DNA of 64,000 bases from Aquarana catesbeiana (Eukaryota > Chordata > Amphibia > Anura > Ranidae), in assembly GCF_042186555.1 (NCBI RefSeq), contig NC_133333.1:64529909-64593908 (forward strand), in the 5' to 3' direction. Below the pieces are notes generated by a model, which made no database searches, was not told where the DNA came from, and saw nothing but the letters and a program-made list of their open reading frames with translations. The position numbers and the translations under genes are program-made. Position 1 is the first letter of the stretch, and each line of letters begins with the position of its first letter. Positions 1-10,819 of this stretch are shown here, piece by piece.

Positions 1-2478
1 AGCTGATCAGAGACCAGAGTGGCTCCAAACATCTCTATGGCCTAAGAAACCGGAAGCTACGAGCATTTTATGACTTAGATTTCGCCAGATGTAAATAGCG
101 CCATTGGGAAATTGGGGAAGCATTTTATCACACCGATCTTGGTGTCATCAGATGCTTTGAGGGCAGAGGAGAGATCTAGGGTCTAATAGACCCCAATTTT
201 TTCAAAAAAGAGTACCTGTCACTACCTATTGCTATCATAGGGGATATTTACATTCCCCGAGATAACAATAAAAATGATTTTAAAAAAAAAATGAAAGGAA
301 CAGTTTAAAAATAAGATAAAAAAGCAAAAAAATAATAAAGAAAAAAAAAAAAAAAAAAAAAAAGCACCCCCGTCGCCCCCTGCTCTCGCGCTAAGGCGAA
401 CGCAAGCGGCGGTCTGTCGTCAAACGTAAACAGCAATTGCACTATGCATGTGAGGTATCGCCGCGAAGGTCAGATCGAGGGCAGTAATTTTTGCAGTAGA
501 CCTCCTCTGTAAATCTAAAGTGGTAACCTGTAAAGGCTTTTAAAGGCTTTTAAAAATGTACTTATTTTGTTGCCACTGCACGTTTGTGCGCAATTTTAAA
601 GCATGTCATGTTTGGTATCCATGTACTCGGCCTAAGATCATCTTTTTTATTTCATCAAACATTTGGGCAATATAGTGTGTTTTAGTGCATTAAAATTTAA
701 AAAAGTGTGTTTTTTCCCCAAAAAATGCGTTTGAAAAATCGCTGCGCAAATACTGTGTGAAAAAAAAAAATGAAACACCCACCATTTAAATCTGTAGGGC
801 ATTTGCTTTAAAAAAATATATAATGTTTGGGGGTTCAAAGTAATTTTTTTGGAAAAAAAAATATCTTTTTCATGTAAACAAAAAGTGTCAGAAAGAGCTT
901 TGTCTTCAAGTGGTTAGAAGAGTGAGTGATGTGTGACATAAGCTTCTAAATGTTGTGCATAAAATGCCAGGACAGTTCAAAACCCCCCCAAATGACCCCA
1001 TTTTGGAAAGTAGACACCCCAAGCTATTTGCTGAGAGGCATGTCGAGTCCATGGAATATTTTATATTGCGACACAAGTTGCGGGAAAGAGACAAATTTTT
1101 TTTTTTTTTTTTGCACAAAGTTGTCACTAAATGATATATTGCTCAAACATGCCATGGGAATATGTGAAATTACACCCCAAAATACATTCTGCTGCTTCTC
1201 CTGAGTACGGGGATACCACATGTGTGAGACTTTTTGGGAGCCTAGCCGCGTACGGGACCCTGAAAACCAAGCACCGCCTTCAGGCTTTCTAAGGGCGTGA
1301 ATTTTTGATTTCACTCTTCACTGCCTATCACAGTTTCGGAGGCCATGGAAAGCCCAGGTGGCACAAAACCCCCCCAAATGACCCCATTTTGGAAAGTAGA
1401 CACCCCAAGCTATTTGCTGAGAGGTATAGTGAGTATTTTGCAGACCTCACTTTTTGTCACAAAGTTTTGAAAATTGAAAAAAGAAAAAAAAAAAAAGTTT
1501 TTTCTTGCCTTTCTTCATTTTTAAAAACAAATGAGAGCTGCAAAATACTCACCATGCCTCTCAGCAAATAGCTTGGGGTGTCTACTTTCCAAAATGGGGT
1601 CATTTGGGGGGGTTTTGTGCCACCTGGGCATTCCATGGCCTCCGAAACTGTGATAGGCAGTGAAGAGTGAAATCAAAAATTTACACCCTTAGAAATCCTG
1701 AAGGCGGTGCTTGGTTTTCGGGGCCCCGTACGCGGCTAAGCTCCCAAAAAGTCCCACACACGTGGTATCCCCATACTCAGGAGAAGCAGCTAAATGTATT
1801 TTGGGGTGCAATTCCACATAGGCCCATGGCCTGTGTGAGCAATATATCATTTAGTGACAACTTTTTGTAAATATTTTTTTTTTTTTTTTTTTGTCATTAT
1901 TCAATCACTTGGGACAAAAAAAATAAATATTCAATGGGTTCAACATGCCTCTCAGCAATTTCCTTGGGGTGTCTACTTTCCAAAATGGGGTCATTTGGGG
2001 GGGTTTTGTACTGCCCTGCCATTTTAGCACCTCAAGAAATGACATAGGCAGTCATAAACTAAAAGCTGTGTAAATTACAGAAAATGTACCCTAGTTTGTA
2101 GACGCTATAACTTTTGCGCAAACCAATAAATATATGCTTATTGACATTTTTTTTACCAAAGACATGTGGCCAAATACATTTTGGCCTAAATGTATGACTA
2201 AAATTTAGTTTATTGGATTTTTTTTATAACAAAAAGTAGAAAATATCATTTTTTTTCAAAAATTTCGGTCTTTTTCCGTTTATAGCGCAAAAAATAACTG
2301 CAGAGGTGATCAAATACCATCAAAAGAAAGCTCTATTTGTGGGAAGAAAAGGACGCAAATTTCGTTTGGGTACAGCATTGCATGACCGCGCAATTAGCAG
2401 TTAAAGTGACGCAGTGCCAAATTGGAAAAAGACCTCTGGTCCTTAGGCAGCATAATGGTCCGGGGCTCAAGTGGTTAA
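1..2478. mobile_element. Non-autonomous piggyBac element, copy A (right part; left end outside window)
   Basis: This is the right-hand part of a piggyBac-superfamily element. Position 1 matches position 30016 and the two stay collinear to the right ends of both copies, at 2478 and 32873. The right terminus reads as CAAGTGG followed by TTAA (2475-2478), the inverse of the left terminus of copy B at 27082 (TTAACCACTT). TTAA duplication and short inverted ends are diagnostic of piggyBac. No transposase reading frame lies in this part. It is AT-rich with several A/T homopolymers and carries repeated subterminal blocks. The reading frames of up to about 135 codons here fall in the inverted blocks and are not credible genes. 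Confidence 0.85.
1118..1866. repeat. Inverted subterminal repeat pair of piggyBac copy A
   Basis: A left arm at about 1118-1485 and a right arm at about 1498-1866 are imperfect inverted copies of each other around a purine/pyrimidine-rich centre near 1490. Both contain the block GACCCCATTTTGGAAAGTAG, seen forward near 1000 and 1379 and inverted near 1590 and 1985. Related blocks occur in the autonomous piggyBac at 19718-24730 (near 20200 and 20576), so they may be subterminal transposase-binding arrays. That role is inferred. Confidence 0.7.
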
Positions 2479-4060
2479 TGAATTGCTGGTCCGACAATAC
2501 ACATAAAAGTTCATTGATAAAAATGGCATGGGAATTCCCCACAGGGGAACCCCAAACTATAATTTAAAAAAAAAATAACGTGGAGGGCCCTTCAGATCTG
2601 GTATGGATATTAAGGGGAACCCCGGCCAAATTTTTTTTAAAAATGGCGTGGGGTCCCCCCAAAAATCCATACCAGACCCTTATCCGAGCACGCAACCTGG
2701 CAGGCCGCATGAAAAGAGGGGGGGACGAGAGAGCACCCCCCCTTCCTGAACCGTACCAGGCCACATGCCCTCAACATTGAGAGGGTGCTTTGGGGTAGCC
2801 CCCCAAAACACCTTGTCCAAGAAGATGGAGGAAGAAACCAAAGGAAGATAGAAGATAGAAGAAAGAAGATAGAAGAAAGAAGATAGAGGATAGAAGAAAG
2901 AAGAAGCATTTAAATAAAGGAATTGTCAAAAACTGTCTCTTGTCATTTTTAACATTTTTGACAGTTTTTTTGTGAAATGGTAGGTTTACAATTGTACCCC
3001 CTTACCATTTCACACAGGGGGGAGGGCCGGGATCCGGGGGTCCCCTTGTTAAAGGGGGCTTCCAGATTCCGATAAGCCCCCCGCCTGCAGACCCCCACAA
3101 CCACCGGGCAAGGGTTGTGGGGATGAGGCCCTTGTCCCCATCAACATGGGGACAAGGTGTTTTGGGGGGCTACCCCAAAGCACCCTCCCAATGTTGAGGG
3201 CATGTGGCCAGGTACGGTTCAGAAGGGGGGGCGCTCTCGTCCCCCCTCTTTTCCTGCGGCCTGCCAGGTTGCATGCTCGGATGAGGGTCTGGTATGGATT
3301 TTTGGGGGGACCCCATGCCAATTTTTTTTTTAATTTTGGCGCGGGGTTCCCCTTAAAATCCATACCAGACCTGAAGGATCTGGTATAGATTTTGAGGGGG
3401 ATCCCATGCCGTTTTTTTTTTTTTTTTTTTGGCCAGGGTTCCCCTTTATATCCATACCAGACCTGAAGGGCCTGGTATGGAATTAAGGGGGACTCCCCAC
3501 GTCATTTTTTTTTTTTACATTTTGGTTTAAGGTTTTCCTATGAGGAATTCCCATGCCGTTTTTATCAATGAACTTTTATGTGTATTGTCGGACCGGCAAT
3601 TCATTAATAGCCGCGAGTAGTTTTAAATGACTTTTTGTCCTTTGAAATGTCAGTTTGCTGTCAGACTGTTCTAAACACGGGAAACATGCGCCCCTTTACA
3701 GGCATGCTATAGACACCCCCCAAGTACAAAATTTAAAGGAATATTACACTCTTATTGTTTCACTTTAAGCATTATTAAAATCACTGCTCCCGAAAAAATG
3801 GCCGTTTTTAAAACTTTTTTTTGCATTGATCCATGTCCCCTGGGGCAGGACCCAGGTCCCCAAACACTTTTTATGACAATACCATGCATATAAGCCTTTA
3901 AAATTAGCACTTTTGATTTCTCCCATAGACTTTTAAAGGGTGTTCTGCGGCTTTCGAATTTGCCGCGAACACCCCAAATTGTTCGCTGTTCGGAGAACTG
4001 GCGAACAGCCGATGTTCGAGTCGAACATGAGTTTGACTCGAACTCAAAGCTCATTCCTAG
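2479..4060. mobile_element. Fold-back element with hAT-like terminus, interrupted on its left by piggyBac copy A
   Basis: The sequence 2479-2815 reappears inverted at about 3010-3607, including the block around GTCCGACAATACACATAAAA near 2490 and its inverse near 3565-3590. The two arms flank a polypurine tract (2820-2905) and a short region with inverse homology to 63181-63260. The right terminus near 4060 is the inverse of TAGGAATGAGC, and similar termini occur at 62121 (TAGGGATGAGC) and 24995. Several GTTCG/CGAAC motifs lie just inside this end. The outer part of the left arm is missing because piggyBac copy A sits at the TTAA. The terminus suggests a hAT-related fold-back element, but no 8-bp target duplication could be confirmed. 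Confidence 0.7.
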
Positions 4061-4068
4061 CCATTAGT

Positions 4069-4675
4069 ATGTCTGGAAGGCCAACAAGGAGAGGCAGACA
4101 GTCACAAGCCAATAAAAGAGGGCAAGCAGGCTCTGTGTCTAGAGGCAACAGTGCTGGTCGTGGAGACGGTGCATCCTCATCAGCACATGGCTGTGGGACA
4201 CGCTTGTCCTTTTTTTCGGCAGCTGGCCGTGTTGAACCGCAACATGCGGAAGACTTGGTAGAGTGGATGACCAAGCCATCCTCATCCTCTCTCACCTAGG
4301 CTCAGGGTACTTTGTCTGGCAAAGCAGCTGCCAACGCGGCCTCTTCCCTTGGCTCAATGGCATCAGTCACTCCTTCCCTAGCCCCACCATGTCCTCCTGA
4401 GGAGTCCCCCGAACTGTTTGACCACAGTGTTGGGTACATGCTCCAGGAGGATGCCCAGCGTTTTGAAGGCTCCGATGATGGTACCCAGCTAGAGGAAGGC
4501 AGTAACGTGAGCCCAGAGAGAGGGGGTGCCCAAAAAGGACAGCAATCTGGCAGTCATGTTCCCCCAGCTGCAGCATACTGCCAGCTTTGCTCCAGTGATG
4601 AGAAGGGAGGGGATGATGAGGTCACTGACTCCACATGGGTGCCTGATAGGAGAGAGGAGGAGGCACATCACCAAC
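4069..4675 (+). pseudogene. ZBED/hAT transposase pseudogene, N-terminal part
   Basis: The ATG at 4069 opens a Ser/Gly/Gln-rich frame starting MSGRPTRRGRQSQ. It hits a TAG at 4297-4299, then continues open in the same frame to 4675, where an LTR retrotransposon interrupts it. Removing that insertion and one CCAAC duplicate lets the same frame continue at 8056 towards the BED finger, so both blocks are one gene. The low-complexity acidic N-terminus is typical of the region before the BED finger in hAT proteins of the ZBED type. The internal stop and the insertion make it non-functional. Confidence 0.7.
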
Positions 4676-5417
4676 TGTGACAGACCTAGCCGGGAAAGAG
4701 ACTTTTGGAGGGGACTGTATGCTAGCCTCTTGCCGATCGATCGGGGGCCCTTGCATTTGGGGGAACGGTGCTCTTTGTGAGCTGTATGTCTGGGGACCCT
4801 GGATTTGCCATATTGGAATAGTGACTGATGCATAATGCTGGGACAGATACTGTTAGGAGATGCGGATGTAAATTCCAACACCTGTCTGTCTATTGTCTGC
4901 TAAAATATGTATTGTAAATAAGTTTACTATGGGATCTAAGAGTCATTAGATCCCCATTGTTATTTGTGTTAATTAACTCTGCTAATGTGTGAAGAAGAGT
5001 CTATGTTGATTGTGATAATCTTGATTGGATTTTCTGAACTACAAGACGGCCAGTCTGGACTAACGGTCATGTCTGAGTCATCTAGGCTGTCTAAAGGGAT
5101 TAGTTAATTAGCTCGTGTTAATTAGGTTAATTAGGTTACAGCTGTATTGTTAGAGTAATATGAGCAGGAGGTCTGCACTTCCACCTTGAGTGTATAAAAG
5201 CCTGTATTTTTTGGCAAATAAAGAGAGTCCTGGTTGAACTTACATACAGCCTGCCTGGTGTTTGTTCTGAGCTATCACAACTGGGTTAGAACGGCACAGA
5301 GCTGTAGTTCTAATGACGGAGCATTGGATGACCGAACCATCAGACGTTGCAATCTGATCCAATAGCTGCAGAGGAGTGTCGGGAGAGTGGAACCGAGAGA
5401 GCAAGGGGCTCGTTACA
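4676..5417 (+). repeat. 5' LTR of the pol-less retrotransposon
   Basis: 742 bp, starting TGTGACAGACC and ending CGTTACA. A TATA box (TATAAAAG, 5193-5200) is followed by a polyadenylation signal AATAAA at 5217-5222. This order fits a short R region near the 3' side of the LTR. The sequence just inside, TGGTTGGCAGCC from 5419, is the likely primer-binding site, though I cannot name the tRNA. Confidence 0.92.
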
Positions 5418-5612
5418 TTGGTTGGCAGCCATGGGATTTGCTCTCCAGTTACTGGGACACTCCAAACCAGCCTGCAGGAGAGCCACGCTGAAAGACTTAC
5501 TTGAGAGCCATGGAGGGAATGGTGGGATCGTGCTTCCTTGCCGTGAACACATCCAAACCATCACCTGGATCCAAGGTAGCAGGATAGCAGGAGAGGAGAA
5601 ATACCAGCCACC

Positions 5613-5852
5613 ATGGATGAGGAATTCAGAAAGAGGTTGCGAGAGGAGATACAGCACAGAGGACCAATATCAGAGCAGGTCCTGCTAGGATGGTTTGATT
5701 CTGTCCACTGTGAGCTCTGGAAGGAAGCGCTAGCCCGTGAGCAGCGACACCAGGGAAAAGTTCTCCCCTCCGTCCATGTGAGGTACTGGTCGCAGTATGA
5801 AGTGCGAATGCTGTTTTTGGGGGAACAGCCGAACCAGGACTGGACAGCCTAG
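5613..5852 (+). CDS. First reading frame of the LTR element's internal protein (unrecognised)
   Basis: The ATG at 5613 sits in a near-perfect Kozak context (AGCCACCATGG) and encodes 79 residues starting MDEEFRKRLREEIQHRGP, rich in charged residues and tryptophan. I do not recognise a domain. The frame stops at 5850-5852. Beyond the stop the same frame still reads as plausible charged protein with further stops up to about 5980, where the long frame from 5984 takes over. The two frames therefore look like one older gag-like protein broken by stops and a frameshift. Confidence 0.5.
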   Translation: MDEEFRKRLREEIQHRGPISEQVLLGWFDSVHCELWKEALAREQRHQGKVLPSVHVRYWSQYEVRMLFLGEQPNQDWTA

Positions 5853-5983
5853 TTAAGCAGGCTGATCCGGGCATAAATGCAGTTGGACGAGAGCTACAGA
5901 GCCCTCCAGTGGTATGTAGCCCAAGTGTGCCCATGGACAACGGATGACAGCCCCACGGAAGGCTTTGACTACATGGCCTGGGA

Positions 5984-6949
5984 TTGTTATACTGGAGGCT
6001 GTCCAGGGACGCTGACTTTGGAAGTGACCGGGAGTGGCGTTTAGAGGAAATAATGAAGCACAGAGAGCGGAGACTGAATGTCTCAGAAGTGCACTGGGCA
6101 CTGGAAGATTTGGAGTTTCTGGCCGTTCAGGAATGGGAGTTGGAGATCGCCTACAAACAGCTGTTAGACTCTGCTCAGCAGCAGGGTGGTGCTCCCTTTG
6201 CCTGGGACTATCATGAAATGCCAGTTGACAACTCTGAAATCCTGGCTGAAGAGTTGACAATGTGGCAGAGTAACGGTGTACTTTGCCAACCTGCCCCCGC
6301 AGCTATGGAGGCGGAGGTCTTATGGCGGATGCAGCAAGTGCTGACTGACCTTGATGAACCTGTTTCTGCATTGGATGATCTTGGATGGAGGAATGTGCCT
6401 GTCCAGCAGAATGCCAGAGAATCGGCAGTGGAAAATCTGAAGATTGCCGTCCCCAAACCTGAAGTGCTGACAACAGGGCAGAGCTCTGCTAACCTCTGCC
6501 CAGCACTGATAGCATCTTCTGGGTTCCACGGAGAGGAGATGGTGAACCTTTATCCCCAGACACCAGTTGCAGAGACAAGGGATTTGATAGACTTTTCTGC
6601 TGAGGAAGAACAACCTGGTGAGCCTCCAGCAGAAGAGGAGCTGTTATTAGGGCCAAACTTCACTATGCTCTGCCCAGCACCAACAGAAGTATCTGTGAAG
6701 TTACAAGGAACTTCCCCAGCTGAAGCGCTGGCAACCGGACAGAGGGTCCAAGATCTCTGCCCTACACCTGCAGCGGTTTCAGAGGCTCAGGGTGAGAAGG
6801 AGGTGGTCACTTCCCAGCAGCAGATCAGGATACAGGGGGAGAAGGGAGAGGAGGTGTTCGTCGTCCCTCCCCAACAGTTAGCCGGAGCAGATGGTGTGGG
6901 GTTTCCAGCAGAAGGGCTGACAACAGGGCTGGACTCTGCCCTCAACTAA
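5984..6949 (+). CDS. 321-codon acidic internal ORF of the LTR element, unknown function
   Basis: This is the largest frame of the element and ends 360 bp before LTR2. The first 150 residues are rich in Trp, Glu and Leu and probably helical (for example residues 40-60). The rest is acidic and Pro/Ser-rich with a degenerate repeated motif: LTTGQSSANLCPAL, then FTMLCPAPTEVS, then LATGQRVQDLCPTP, then LTTGLDSALN. There is no CCHC knuckle, protease, RT or integrase motif. By position it would be gag, but no gag domain is visible. The true start is probably further upstream at 5613, so this ATG may be internal. The function is unknown. Confidence 0.6.
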   Translation: MLYWRLSRDADFGSDREWRLEEIMKHRERRLNVSEVHWALEDLEFLAVQEWELEIAYKQLLDSAQQQGGAPFAWDYHEMPVDNSEILAEELTMWQSNGVLCQPAPAAMEAEVLWRMQQVLTDLDEPVSALDDLGWRNVPVQQNARESAVENLKIAVPKPEVLTTGQSSANLCPALIASSGFHGEEMVNLYPQTPVAETRDLIDFSAEEEQPGEPPAEEELLLGPNFTMLCPAPTEVSVKLQGTSPAEALATGQRVQDLCPTPAAVSEAQGEKEVVTSQQQIRIQGEKGEEVFVVPPQQLAGADGVGFPAEGLTTGLDSALN

Positions 6950-7293
6950 CAGAGGATGGATGTCCTGTGAAGGTGGATGGGACTTCAGTCTCCACCTGTA
7001 TACCCCAGGGATGCTGGGCAGTCGGCCCAGATCCACAACAGCATGACGGAGTGAGCCCAGACACCCTGTCTTCTCTCCATCGGTAGAAAGGACTCCAGGG
7101 AGAAGGGCCAGTCCAGGCCTCTCCCCAGCGGCAGATATGTTCTCTGAGAGAGGCAGAGGTTGGCTGGGTGAGTAATACTTTGTTTGGAACAATTTGTTTG
7201 GGGTAGTGTATGGGTACAGGCATTAGAGGACTGGTACTACTGACTAACTTCGGAGTCAACCCGTCTGGGGTCTCCTCCTGTGTTAGTCTCCTG

Positions 7294-7308
7294 CCGAAAG
7301 GGGAGAAA
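7294..7308 (+). promoter_or_regulatory. Polypurine tract of the LTR element
   Basis: The purine run GAAAGGGGAGAAA lies directly before the TG of LTR2 at 7309. This is the expected site of plus-strand priming during reverse transcription. Confidence 0.8.
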
Positions 7309-8050
7309 TGTGACAGACCTAGCTGGGAAAGAGACTTTTGGAGGGGACTGTATGCTAGCCTCTTGCCAATCGATCGGGGGCCCTTGCATTTGGGGGAACG
7401 GTGCTCTTTGTGAGCTGTATGTCTGGGGACCCTGGATTTGCCATATTGGAATAGTGACTGATGCATAATGCTGGGACAGATACTGTTAGGAGATGTGGAT
7501 GTAAATTCCAACACCTGTCTGTCTATTGTCTGCTAAAATGTGTATTGTAAATAAGTTTACTATGGGATCTAAGAGTCATTAGATCCCCATTGTTATTTGT
7601 GTTAATTAACTCTGCTAATGTGTGAAGAAGAGTCTATGTTGATTGTGATAATCTTGATTGGATTTTCTGAACTACAAGACGGCCAGTCTGGACTAACGGT
7701 CATGTCTGAGTCATCTAGGCTGTCTAAAGGGATTAGTTAATTAGCTCGTGTTAATTAGGTTAATTAGGTTACAGCTGTATTGTTAGAGTAATATGAGCAG
7801 GAGGTCTGCACTTCCACCTTGAGTGTATAAAAGCCTGTATTTTTTGGCAAATAAAGAGAGTCCTGGTTGAACTTACATACAGCCTGCCTGGTGTTTGTTC
7901 TGAGCTATCACAACTGGGTTAGAATGGCACAGAGCTGTAGTTCTAATGACGGAGCATTGGATGACCGAACCATCAGACGTTGCAATCTGATCCAATAGCT
8001 GCAGAGGAGTGTCGGGAGAGTGGAACCGAGCGAGCAAGGGGCTCGTTACA
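7309..8050 (+). repeat. 3' LTR of the pol-less retrotransposon
   Basis: 742 bp, identical in length to the 5' LTR and differing by about six substitutions seen by eye. The TATA box is at 7826-7833 and AATAAA at 7850-7855. It is followed by the target duplication CCAAC. Confidence 0.92.
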
Positions 8051-8055
8051 CCAAC

Positions 8056-10711
8056 GAGGCAGGATGCCCTCCAGGGGCCAGCTTAAGGGCAGCACACTGA
8101 CTGCATCAGACAGCAGAGTTACACATGTGCAGGGCGCTGCTGTCTCTGCGCGTTATTCCAAAAGTTCTTTGGTGTGGGCCTTTTTTGAGACGAGTGCATC
8201 AGATCCCACCACTGCTATTTGCAACATATGTCTCAAGCGTATCTCTTGTGGCCAAAACATCTCCGGCTTGGGCACCACATGCTTGACCAGACAAATGTTG
8301 AGCTGCCATGCAGTTCGTTGGCAAGTGTACCTAAAAGACCCACACCAAAGAACAAAGAGGACCTCTCCTTGCTCCTCATCAGCTGGGATCTCCAACCCCA
8401 CTATACCTTCAGTCCTCTCTGAAACCTGCACTGAGAGGAATGAAGGTGTAGAATTAGGTGTGTCACAGCCAAGTACTTGGGGGCAATCTGCTATCGGTAC
8501 ACCGACTTCAGATTGTACCAGGCAAATTTCCCTGCCCCAGCTGCTGCACTGCCGAAAGAAGTTCGCTCCCAGTCATCCACATGCCCAGCGGTTGAATTCT
8601 AGCTTGGCTAAATTGCTAGCACTTCAACTGCTGCCTTTTCAGTTGGTAGACTCTGCCCCCTTCCATGAGTTTGTGGAGTGTGCGGTTCCTCAGTGGCAGG
8701 TTCCCAAATGCCAATTTTTTTCTCGGAAGGCAATGTCTTGGCCTCGTTGGACAGGGCTGTCAGCGGTAAGGTGCATATTACCACTGACTCATGGTCCAGA
8801 AGGCATGGACAGGGACGTTACCTTTCTTTCACGGCGCACTGGGTAACCCTGCTGGAAGCTGGGAAGGATGCAGGACAGGGTGCAGTAGTGTTGGAGGTTG
8901 TTCTGCCACCACGCCTCCAAAATACTACTAGTGGTGATTCTGCCACACCTCTCTCCTCCACCCCCTCCTCTTCTTCTTCCTCCATGGCCTTTTCCTGTGC
9001 TGGTTTGACTTCGGAACCAGCGGTGCTCCGTAGGCGTTCAAGGGACTATGCAAGCACGCAGGCCAAAAGATGCCATGCGGTTGTTGAGCTGGTGTACTTG
9101 GAGGACAGGAGCCACACTGGGACAGAGATTCTGTCAGCTCTGCAGAGGCAGGTTCAGAGGTGGTTGACGCCACACCAGCTTAAGGTAGGTATGGTGGTTT
9201 GCGACAATGGCACCAACCTCCTCTCCGCCCTCTGACAGGGACAACTGACCCATGTTCCCTGTTTGGCTCACGTCTTTGATTTGGTGGTGCAGCGGTTCTT
9301 GGGCAGGTACCCGGGCTTACAGGATGTCCTGAGGCAGGCCAGGAAAGTTTGTGTGCATTTCCACAGGTCATATAATGCCAGTGCTCGGCTGGCTGACCTC
9401 CAAAAGGAATTTAACCTGCCCAAGAACCGCCTAATCTGTGACATGCCCACCAGGTGGAACTCAATGTTGGCCATGCTGCAGTGGCTGCACACGCAGCAGA
9501 GGGCCATCAAAGAGTACCTGTGTGACTATGACACCAGGGGTCAGGGGAGCTTGGGTTTTTTTCTCCACGCCAGTGGGCCATGATCAGGGATGCATGCACT
9601 GTCCTGTCACCATTTGAGGAGGCCACGAGGATAGTGATCAGTGACAGTGCATGCATCAGTGACACTGTCCCCCTTGTCCACCTGTTGGAGCACACGCTGC
9701 AAGAAATAATGGACAGGGCACTTGAGGCAAAACAGAGGCAGGAAGAGGAGGACTTCCTTAGCTCTCAAGGCCCCCTTTACCCAGACAGTGTTCCTGCGTG
9801 CCCGCCGATCATACAGGAAGAGGAGGAGGAGGAGGAGGAGGGGGAAGAGGAGGATTGTGTCAGCATGGAGGTGGAGCCTGGCACTCAGCATCAGCAGCAG
9901 TCTTTAAGGGATCATTTACAGTCCCAAGAAACCCATGGACTTGTACGTGGCTTGGAGAAGGTGGCTGCGGATCATGTCATCCTTTAGAGACCCAGAGGAC
10001 TCCGGACCGAATGCCTCAGCAAACCTACGCTGCATGGCCTCCCTGATCCTGCAAAGCCTGTGGAAGGATCCTCGTATTCGTGGTATCAAGGAGAGGGATC
10101 AATACTGGCTGGCAACCCTCCTTGATCCACGTTACAAGGGTAAGGTTGCGGATTTTATCTTGCCATCGCAGAGGGAGCAGAGGATGAAACATCTTCGGAA
10201 GGCCTTGCAGAAAGGTCTGTGCAACGCGTTCCCAGAGACTGGGAGGTTACAAACTCCTGTTCCTGGACAACGTGTTGCTGAGGCTGCGGTCAGTCAAAGA
10301 AGGAGCGGTGGAGAAGGTGGCCATCTGACCGATGCGTTCAGATAATTTTTTAGTCCGCAGCCCCAAGGTATGATCGGTTCCAGCAACCATTGCCAGCGTC
10401 TGTTTTACATGGTGCAGGAATACCTAGGGGCAAGATCTGACTTGGACACCTTTCCCACCGAAAAACCTCTGGGTTACTGAGTCTTGAGGATGGATCACTG
10501 GCCAGAGCTTGCACAGTATGCAATCGAGCTACTGGCCTGTCCTGCATTCAGCATTCTTTTGGAACGCACATTCAGTGCTGCTGGAGGTTTTGTAACCGAT
10601 CACAGGGTGCGCCTGTCCACCGACTCGGTTGATCGACTGACCTTCATAAAAATGAATCAGTCTTGGATCACCACCAGCTACCAAGCACCTGATGCTGATG
10701 TAACCGAATAA
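8056..10711 (+). pseudogene. ZBED/hAT transposase pseudogene, BED finger to C-terminal dimerisation domain
   Basis: This is the main body of the gene begun at 4069. In order: a BED zinc finger near 8150-8320 (SSLVWAFFE, then CNIC; the expected first His is Gln in LTRQM); LAKLLALQLLPFQLVDSAPF near 8610; the first catalytic region ITTDSW near 8775; CDNGTN at about 9202 followed by a stop; CLAHVFDLVVQRFL near 9260; MPTRWNSMLAMLQWL near 9445; an acidic run around 9820-9860; LDPRYKG near 10120; and the hAT C-terminal dimerisation block WPELAQYAIELLACPA through SAAGGFVTDHRVRLS (10500-10620). Frames change several times (near 8735, 9240, 9580, 9930 and 10340-10480), so no transposase can be made. 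All parts are on the plus strand and collinear. Confidence 0.88.
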
Positions 10712-10819
10712 TTTTTTTGAAATATCAGATCCCTTCGAGACTGCCTATGCTGATGCTGAGTGATTATCCTGTTATGCTGAGTGACTATCCTCTTCCTCCT
10801 CAATGATCATGCTGATAGC

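Larger units (their letters stand above)
4676..8050 (+). mobile_element. Young non-autonomous LTR retrotransposon (pol-less)
   Basis: Two direct 742-bp LTRs (4676-5417 and 7309-8050) start TGTGACAG and end GTTACA, and flank a 1.9-kb interior. The element is bounded by a perfect 5-bp duplication, CCAAC (4671-4675 and 8051-8055). A polypurine tract, GAAAGGGGAGAAA, abuts LTR2. By eye the LTRs differ at about six positions, under 1 percent, so the insertion is recent. The interior lacks protease, reverse transcriptase, RNase H and integrase motifs. It encodes only an unrecognised acidic protein in two frames. It must have been mobilised by a relative supplying pol. A solo LTR at 25129 shares the first 40 or so bases and is probably of the same family. 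Confidence 0.9.

Noticed and set aside
647..1571. Short frames in piggyBac copy A and their twins at 30702-31539
   Set aside because: They lie in non-coding subterminal repeats, occur on both strands and have no family features.
5340..6260. Minus-strand frames of about 105-135 codons opposite the LTR element ORF
   Set aside because: They are antisense shadows of the 5613-6949 coding region.
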